NCBI GenBank assembly: GCA_003222275.1
Contig: QHVJ01000015.1
Span: 1-35,867, forward strand
Reading direction: 5' to 3'
DNA length: 35,867 bases
Origin: Acidobacteriota bacterium
Lineage (GTDB): Bacteria; Acidobacteriota; Vicinamibacteria; Fen-336
The notes under the pieces are model-generated. The model worked only from the letters and a program-made list of their open reading frames with translations, was not told where the DNA came from and ran no database searches. Of the stretch, positions 31,108 to 35,867 are shown piece by piece (position 1 is the stretch's first letter; the number at the start of each line of letters is the position of its first letter). The translations under genes were made by a program, and so were the position numbers.

Positions 31108-31643
31108 GGGAAGAGATCGTCCTGTCCCGGGACGTCGAAGGGACAGCCATCCCGTACGGCGACAAGATCCCGCTCACGGCGGGCAGCCCTGTGATCATCA
31201 GCCAGGCCCTGGGCGGCTCCTACACGGTGGTGACGATGCAGGGCTACATGGTCCGCATCGACGGGAAAGACGCCGACGCCATCGGCAAGGAGGTCGTGGC
31301 GCCGCCGACCGCGGAGGAGGTGGCCGGCCGTCCCCTCGTCGACCTCGTGTGGGACCAGCTCAAGACCTGCTACGACCCCGAGATCCCCGTCAACATCGTG
31401 GAGCTGGGTCTGGTGCATTCCGCGGAGGCCGCGCCGCGGCCCGAGGGGGGCCAGAAGGTATCGGTGCGGTTCACGCTCACCGCCCCCGGTTGCGGCATGG
31501 GCGACGTCTTGCGCCAGGACATCGAGCGCAAGGTGCTCGAGCTGCCGGACGTGAAGGAGGCCGACGTGCAGGTGCAGCTCGACCCGCCGTGGGACCAGAG
31601 CCGGATGTCGGACGCCGCCCGTCTTCAGTTGGGACTGATGTGA
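31104..31643 (+). CDS. sufT: SufT, DUF59/MIP18-family Fe-S maturation protein
   Basis: A 179-residue SufT-type protein. An N-terminal extension (about 1-70, with PLTAGSPVIISQALGGSYTV, typical of the long SufT form) precedes a DUF59 domain (about 78-165). The domain contains DPEIPVNIVELGLV and the conserved cysteine in LTAPGCGMGDVLRQDIE. SufT helps load Fe-S clusters into target proteins in other bacteria. The GTG start at 31104 overlaps the stop of the 7-codon ORF, so its translation may depend on re-initiation. The next gene starts 10 nt after the stop. Confidence 0.93.
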   Translation: MREEIVLSRDVEGTAIPYGDKIPLTAGSPVIISQALGGSYTVVTMQGYMVRIDGKDADAIGKEVVAPPTAEEVAGRPLVDLVWDQLKTCYDPEIPVNIVELGLVHSAEAAPRPEGGQKVSVRFTLTAPGCGMGDVLRQDIERKVLELPDVKEADVQVQLDPPWDQSRMSDAARLQLGLM

Positions 31644-31653
31644 GGGAGGGGCC

Positions 31654-32133
31654 ATGAAGCTCAGCGCTCAGGAGGAATACGGCCTCCGGTGCCTGCTCCG
31701 CCTCGGACGCGAGGGTGAAGCGGCGAGCCTCACCATCTCCGAGCTCAGCCAGCGCGAGGGCATATCCGCCCCCAACGTGGCCAAGCTGATGCGGGTTCTC
31801 CGCCGCGGCGGCTACGTGCGCAGCACGCGCGGCAAGGAAGGCGGCTATACGCTCGCCTGTCCCGCCAAGGACATCAACCTCGGCGAGGCGCTCGCGGTGC
31901 TCGGCGGCCGGCTCTACGACCCGGCGTTCTGCGGGCGCCACTCCGGCGTGGAGCGCCTCTGCACCCACATGCCCGACTGCTCCATCCGCTCGGTGTGGCG
32001 GCTCGTCCAGGGCGCGGTGGACCAGGTGCTGGGCCGGCTCAGCCTTCGCGACCTCCTCTGCAGCGAGGAGCAGATGAGCGGGTGGAAGGGCCCCAACGCG
32101 GTGACCCTGCCCACGGTGTCACGCCCGGCCTGA
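31654..32133 (+). CDS. Rrf2-family transcription regulator with Fe-S-type cysteines
   Basis: A 159-residue Rrf2 protein: an N-terminal winged helix (about 1-65: SAQEEYGLRCLLRLG, ISAPNVAKLMRVLRRGGYV) and three cysteines, C93, C103 and C109, placed as in IscR (CxnCx5C) for a cluster. The last gene of the suf operon, it is the obvious candidate to repress the operon when clusters are plentiful. Its likely site is the TTGACT-N11-ATTCAA palindrome at 25649. GGAGGGG precedes the ATG. Its last 15 nt overlap the end of the convergent amidase gene. Confidence 0.93.
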   Translation: MKLSAQEEYGLRCLLRLGREGEAASLTISELSQREGISAPNVAKLMRVLRRGGYVRSTRGKEGGYTLACPAKDINLGEALAVLGGRLYDPAFCGRHSGVERLCTHMPDCSIRSVWRLVQGAVDQVLGRLSLRDLLCSEEQMSGWKGPNAVTLPTVSRPA

Positions 32134-33630
32134 GGGATTCACTGCCGGCCGCTTGAGACCGAAGCCGGTGGCCTGCTCGAACGCGTGGGCCATCTGCAGC
32201 ACGCCGAGGTCGTCGCGGTACCGGCCCACGATCTGGATGCCGACCGGCAGGCCCTCGGCGGTGAAGCCGGCGGGGACCGACGCCGCGGGCCGGAACGTCG
32301 TCGTGATCCAGTAGGCCGACTTCATCCACGCCACGTAGTTCTCCATCTTCACGCCCTCGATCTCGTGCGGCCAGTCGAGGGTGGCGTCGAAGGGCGGTAC
32401 CTGGCTCACCGCACACGCCAGGAACTCGTACTTGTCCTGGAAGCGCCGCATGCGCTCCAGGATCTCGCCGTGCTGCGCCATCGCGCGCGCCACGTCCGCG
32501 GCGCCGATCCGCGACCCCGACTCGATCTGCCAGATCGCTTCCGGCTTCATCTGGTCCCGGTGCTTCTCCAGCACGGGCCCCAGCGCGTACCACGAGGTCC
32601 ACAGCCGTATCGCAAGGAACGCCTCGTCGACCCCGCTCAAGTCGGGGCACGCGTCCTCCACGATGCAGCCCAGATCCTCGAAGGTCTTGCGCTGCGCCTG
32701 GAGCACGGAGCGCACCCGCCGGTCGAGGGGCAGGCCGCCGAGGTCGGGACACCAGGCGACCCGCACGCCCTTCACGTCGCGATCCAGCGGCTGGGCGAAG
32801 ATCGCAGGGTCGGAGGGATAGCCGCCCGGGTCGCGCGGATCGTAGCCGGCCATGACACTCAGCAGGAAAGCGGTGTCGGCGACCGACCGCGCCATGGGGC
32901 CCTTCACCGCGAAACCGCCGAACGGGTGCAGGCTGGGCGCCGCCGGCACCAGCCCCACGGTCGGCCGAAGAGCAACGACGTTGTTGAAGTTCGCGGGATT
33001 CCGCAGGGAGCCACCGAGGTCGCTGCCGTCGGCGAGGGGTAGGAGCCCGCTGGCCAGGGCCGCCGCCGCGCCGCCGCTCGACCCGCCCGCGCTCTTCGTC
33101 AGGTCGTAGGGATTGAGCGTCGTGCCGTACACCTTGTTGTAGGTGTGCGAGCCCATCGCGAACTCGGGCACGTTCGTCTTCCCGATGGGAATCGCGCCCG
33201 CCTTCCGGAGGCGCTCGACGAGGACCGTGTCCTCTTTCGGCATGTCGTTCTTGAATATCGGCGAGCCGCGGGTCCAGGGAAAGCCGACCGCGGCCTCGGT
33301 GTCCTTGAACGCGATCGGAAGGCCGTGCAGGGCGCCGACCTCGCCGCCTCCGGCCCGCCGCCGATCGGCCTCGTCGGCGAGGGCGAGGCAGGCGTCGTCG
33401 TCGAGCTTCGCCACGATGGCGTTGATCCGCGGGTTCACTCGCGCGATCCGTTGCAGATGCGCCGCCATCACCTCGCGCGCCGACAATTCGCGCGTACGGA
33501 TGAGGCGCGCCAGCTCGCGCCCGCTCATCAAGCACACGTCGCGCGACGGGTCGGGCCCGGCCGCTGCCGGTGCGACCGCGCTCACCGCCGCCGTGGCGCC
33601 GGCCGTCTTCAAGAATCGCCGTCGGTTCAT
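32119..33630 (-). CDS. Tat-exported amidase-signature enzyme
   Basis: A 503-residue amidase with a Tat signal (MNRRRFLKTAGATAAVSAVAPAAA). The mature part has all catalytic elements: Lys in IAFKDTEA, cis-Ser in AGGSSGGAAAAL, and nucleophile Ser in GSDLGGSLRNPANF. It lacks the GatC-like segment and the Ser/Pro insert of the amidase at 11062, so it is not simply its recent duplicate. The substrate is unknown. The start at 33630 has a poor ribosome site (AACCTTCCGGC), so translation may be weak. It overlaps the end of the Rrf2 gene tail to tail by 15 nt. Confidence 0.93.
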   Translation of the reverse strand: MNRRRFLKTAGATAAVSAVAPAAAGPDPSRDVCLMSGRELARLIRTRELSAREVMAAHLQRIARVNPRINAIVAKLDDDACLALADEADRRRAGGGEVGALHGLPIAFKDTEAAVGFPWTRGSPIFKNDMPKEDTVLVERLRKAGAIPIGKTNVPEFAMGSHTYNKVYGTTLNPYDLTKSAGGSSGGAAAALASGLLPLADGSDLGGSLRNPANFNNVVALRPTVGLVPAAPSLHPFGGFAVKGPMARSVADTAFLLSVMAGYDPRDPGGYPSDPAIFAQPLDRDVKGVRVAWCPDLGGLPLDRRVRSVLQAQRKTFEDLGCIVEDACPDLSGVDEAFLAIRLWTSWYALGPVLEKHRDQMKPEAIWQIESGSRIGAADVARAMAQHGEILERMRRFQDKYEFLACAVSQVPPFDATLDWPHEIEGVKMENYVAWMKSAYWITTTFRPAASVPAGFTAEGLPVGIQIVGRYRDDLGVLQMAHAFEQATGFGLKRPAVNPSGRA

Positions 33631-33681
33631 GCCGGAAGGTTAGCACCGGTCCGTTCGACCTCGCCGCGCCCGGCCCGGGCC

Positions 33682-33687
33682 TATGAT
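33682..33687 (+). promoter_or_regulatory. Putative -10 (TATGAT) of the AddB-like gene, leaderless geometry
   Basis: TATGAT lies 6 nt before the GTG start codon at 33694, so transcription would begin at about the start codon and no ribosome site is possible. No convincing -35 is seen (CCTCGC at 17 nt spacing). The same TATGAT-N6-GTG pattern occurs at 12991. Confidence 0.4.
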
Positions 33688-33693
33688 GCTGCG

Positions 33694-35867
33694 GTGGGCA
33701 TCCGCCCGGTCGTCCTCCTCGTTCCTTCCCTGGCCGCGGCCGTGGAGCTGCCCCGGCGCCTGGCCAGCGCCGGCCCGGGACTGACCGGCCTCTACCCCTT
33801 CAAGGTGCTCGACCTCGCCCGCGCCGTGGCCGAGCCGTCACTGCTCGGCCGCGGCCTGCAAGCCTGGCACCCCGGCCACGACGCCCTCCTTGCCGCCCGC
33901 CTCCTCGAGGAGGACCCTTCGCCGCTCGTTCCCCCCGACGTGCCGCGCGCTCCGGTCGCCGCGGCGCTGGCGCGCACGCTCTCCGCGCTGCGCATGGGAG
34001 GAGTCGAGCCGAAGCATCTGGAAGCCGCGGCGGCGAGCGCGGGGCCCGGAGACGCCGGCCGGCTCCTCTTCCTCGCCCGCCTGTACCGCGGCTTCCTTTC
34101 CGAGGTGGACGGTCGCCTCGCCGACCCGGCCACGCTGCTGCAAGCCGCCCGCGAGAGCCTCGAGTCCGCCCGCTGGCTGGAGGGGGCGGAGGTCCTGATC
34201 GCGGATGATCTCGAGCTGGACCTGAGGGAGCGCGAGTTCGTGGCGGCCCTCGCCCGCGTCCGGCCGGCGCGCCTGGTCGCCCGCGAGCGGCCGGCCGGTC
34301 TCGGCGCGTCGTCCTTCGCGGCATGGGCCGCCGGCCACGGCGTGGCCGAGGTGCCCCTCGAGCAGACGGTTCTCGCGGGCCTCGCGCCGGCCACCTCTCC
34401 ATCGTCGCTGCGGCGGCTGCGCACGCGTCTGTTCGAGCCGCCGCAAGGCGAGCCGATACGCGACGGCGCCGTGGAGCTCGTCACCGCGCCGGGCGAAGCG
34501 GCCGAGGTGCGGGCCCTCGTGCGCCGGTTGCTGCGCGAGGCCGCCCGCGGCGTGCCGTTCGAGGAGATGGGCGTCATCCTTCCCCGCCCCGAGGACTACG
34601 CCCCGCTGGTGACCGACCTGCTGGAGCGGCTCGCGGTTCCCCATCGGCTCCATCCCTCGCTCCCGCTGCGGTGCGGCCGCTCGGCGCGCTCGCTGCTGCT
34701 GCTGTTCCGCTGCCGGGGCCTCGCCCGTCGCGCCGTCATGGAGTTCCTGACCTTCGCGCCGGTGCCGTTGGAGCGCATGCTCGATGGAGATGTCGGCCGC
34801 CAGGTGCGGCCGTCGCGGTGGGACGCGATCAGTCGCGACGCCGGCATCGTGTCCGGGCTGGACCGCTGGCGAGTGGGGCTGCAGTCCCACGCGCAAGCCG
34901 AGCGCGCGGCCGCGGCGGACGAGCCCGCGGGCGATCGCGGGGAACGCCGGCGCCGCGGCGCCGCCGAGGCCGAGGCCCTGCTCGCGGTCGTGGAGGCGCT
35001 CGCGACGACGCTCGAAGGCCTCGCGGGCGAGTCTTCGTGGCCGGAGTGGTCACGGCGGCTCGAGGCGGTCTTCGACACGTGGGTGGGGCGCGAGCGCGAC
35101 CGCGACGCGGTCGCGGAGGTGCTGGCCGATCTCGCGGGCCTCGCCTCGGTGAGCCCGCGGTCGGCCTGGCGGGAGGTGGAGGCCGTCCTCGAGGCTCGCT
35201 TCGAGTGGGAGCGGCTGCCCCTCGGGCCCCTGGCGAGCGGAGGCATCCACGTCGGTGCGCTCGACGCCATGGCCGGCCTTCCCTTCCGCGTGGTGGCCAT
35301 CCCGGGGCTGGTCGAGGGCGGTTATCCCGGCGTCCTCCGGCCCGATCCCTTCCTCCTCGACGCCGAGCGCGAAGCGCTCGCCGCGAGCGCGGCGGCGCCT
35401 GCCGTTCCGCGCGCGCGGACCCGCGGGCAGCTCTCGCTCTTCGATCACCAAGAGGGCGCGGCGCCCGCCGCCGGCGCACCTCAGCGCCTCGCCACCACGC
35501 AAGACCGCCTCCTCGAGGCGCGGCGGATGTTCCACCGCGCCCTCGGCCAGGCGACCGAACGGCTGATCCTGTCCTATCCTCGCGCCGACCCCCGCACCGG
35601 CCGCGAGCGCCTGCCGTCGCTCTTCCTCGTCGCCGCCGCGTCGGCGCTCGAGGGGCGGCCGGTGGGAGCGGCCGACCTCGACGCGCTCGTCGGCGAGGAC
35701 GACCTCGATGCTCTCCCCCTCGAAGACGCGCTCGACGCTTCGGAGCGCGATCGCATCCGGGTGCGCCGCGGAGGCGACGAAGCGGCGGAGGCCATCGCCG
35801 GCGGCTCGCTCTTCTTCCGGGGCGCGCGCCAGGCGTTGAGGGCGCGCTGGTCGAACCGGCTCACCGC
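33694..35867 (+). CDS. AddB-like helicase/PD-(D/E)XK nuclease subunit, 3' truncated by the window
   Basis: An open frame of over 720 codons, missing from the ORF track because it runs off the end, starts at GTG 33694. The N-terminus (VVLLVPSLAAAVELPRRL) sits where AddB/RecC-like proteins have a degenerate helicase fold without Walker A. A region near 240-270 (VELVTAPGEAAEVRALVRRLL) and one near 518-550 (VGALDAMAGLPFRVVAIPGL...YPGVLRPDPFLLD) match conserved UvrD-like accessory motifs of the AddB family. The PD-(D/E)XK nuclease would lie beyond the window. It probably acts in double-strand-break repair. A QLSLF element (about 579-583) resembles a beta-clamp-binding motif. There is no ribosome site. 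An addA gene is not visible. Confidence 0.75.
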   Translation, partial: MGIRPVVLLVPSLAAAVELPRRLASAGPGLTGLYPFKVLDLARAVAEPSLLGRGLQAWHPGHDALLAARLLEEDPSPLVPPDVPRAPVAAALARTLSALRMGGVEPKHLEAAAASAGPGDAGRLLFLARLYRGFLSEVDGRLADPATLLQAARESLESARWLEGAEVLIADDLELDLREREFVAALARVRPARLVARERPAGLGASSFAAWAAGHGVAEVPLEQTVLAGLAPATSPSSLRRLRTRLFEPPQGEPIRDGAVELVTAPGEAAEVRALVRRLLREAARGVPFEEMGVILPRPEDYAPLVTDLLERLAVPHRLHPSLPLRCGRSARSLLLLFRCRGLARRAVMEFLTFAPVPLERMLDGDVGRQVRPSRWDAISRDAGIVSGLDRWRVGLQSHAQAERAAAADEPAGDRGERRRRGAAEAEALLAVVEALATTLEGLAGESSWPEWSRRLEAVFDTWVGRERDRDAVAEVLADLAGLASVSPRSAWREVEAVLEARFEWERLPLGPLASGGIHVGALDAMAGLPFRVVAIPGLVEGGYPGVLRPDPFLLDAEREALAASAAAPAVPRARTRGQLSLFDHQEGAAPAAGAPQRLATTQDRLLEARRMFHRALGQATERLILSYPRADPRTGRERLPSLFLVAAASALEGRPVGAADLDALVGEDDLDALPLEDALDASERDRIRVRRGGDEAAEAIAGGSLFFRGARQALRARWSNRLT

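Noticed and set aside
32039-33646. 535-codon minus-strand ORF
   Set aside because: It overlaps the Tat amidase in another frame, has Arg-rich composition and no motif.

Overview
The window is compact, gene-dense, high-GC DNA (about 70% by eye) from a Gram-negative (diderm) bacterium. Outer-membrane barrels, lipobox lipoproteins, Tat signals and a LolA-like protein all point that way. The mix of a DUF5916/CBM9-like protein, Omp85-type surface antigens, a SUF operon with a terminal Rrf2 regulator, a PE-LIG-POL ligase D and Pro/Thr-rich lipoproteins best fits Acidobacteriota or a neighbouring deep soil/sediment phylum. This is inference: no rRNA or marker phylogeny is available here. I see no tRNA, rRNA, CRISPR, IS element or prophage. 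No gap between genes exceeds about 200 bp.

Layout: (1) 1-3480, plus strand: the end of a sensor kinase, its NtrC-type sigma-54 regulator, a LOG-like protein and an NAD-type isocitrate dehydrogenase, nearly all overlapping or abutting. (2) 3489-3662: a small element with about 40-bp terminal inverted repeats. (3) 3680-4733, minus: a YvlD/holin-4-like membrane protein and a DUF4412-like exported protein. (4) 4803-8888, plus: a GGDEF-PilZ protein, an intergenic hairpin/direct repeat, an Omp85-type barrel with a LolA-like partner, and an orphan P-II protein. (5) 12890-8885, minus: a coupled operon of a Tat-tagged GatC-like protein, an amidase and an FdhF/YdeP-type molybdopterin oxidoreductase. 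(6) 13042-18993, plus: a kinase-like/outer-membrane-barrel fusion, phosphatidylserine synthase and DNA ligase D. (7) 18998-25585, mixed strands: YjbQ, two paralogous lipoproteins, YbaK, a Dus enzyme, a TerB-like gene bracketed by hairpin repeats, and a DUF5916 protein. (8) 25701-32133, plus: sufB-C-D-S-U-T followed by an Rrf2 regulator. (9) 33630-32119, minus: a Tat amidase. (10) 33694 to the end, plus: an AddB-like nuclease/helicase subunit that runs off the window.

How the genes work together: the suf operon is a complete Fe-S assembly unit (SufBCD scaffold, SufS/SufU sulfur delivery, SufT maturation factor). It starts at a sigma-70-like promoter that overlaps an imperfect TTGACT/ATTCAA palindrome, a plausible site for the Rrf2 protein encoded at its end. 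The amidase/oxidoreductase operon suggests a linked exported-amidase and redox function, but its substrate cannot be read from sequence.

The least explained items are: the secreted kinase-like domain fused to an Omp85-type barrel; the Tat/GatC-like amidase that looks split by one base in a C-run; the RVLDxxRY lipoprotein family; a 7-codon ORF bridging sufU and sufT; the TerB gene between duplicated hairpins; and a beta-clamp-like QLSLF motif inside the AddB-like protein. All functional statements rest on motif recognition by eye. No database search was run.
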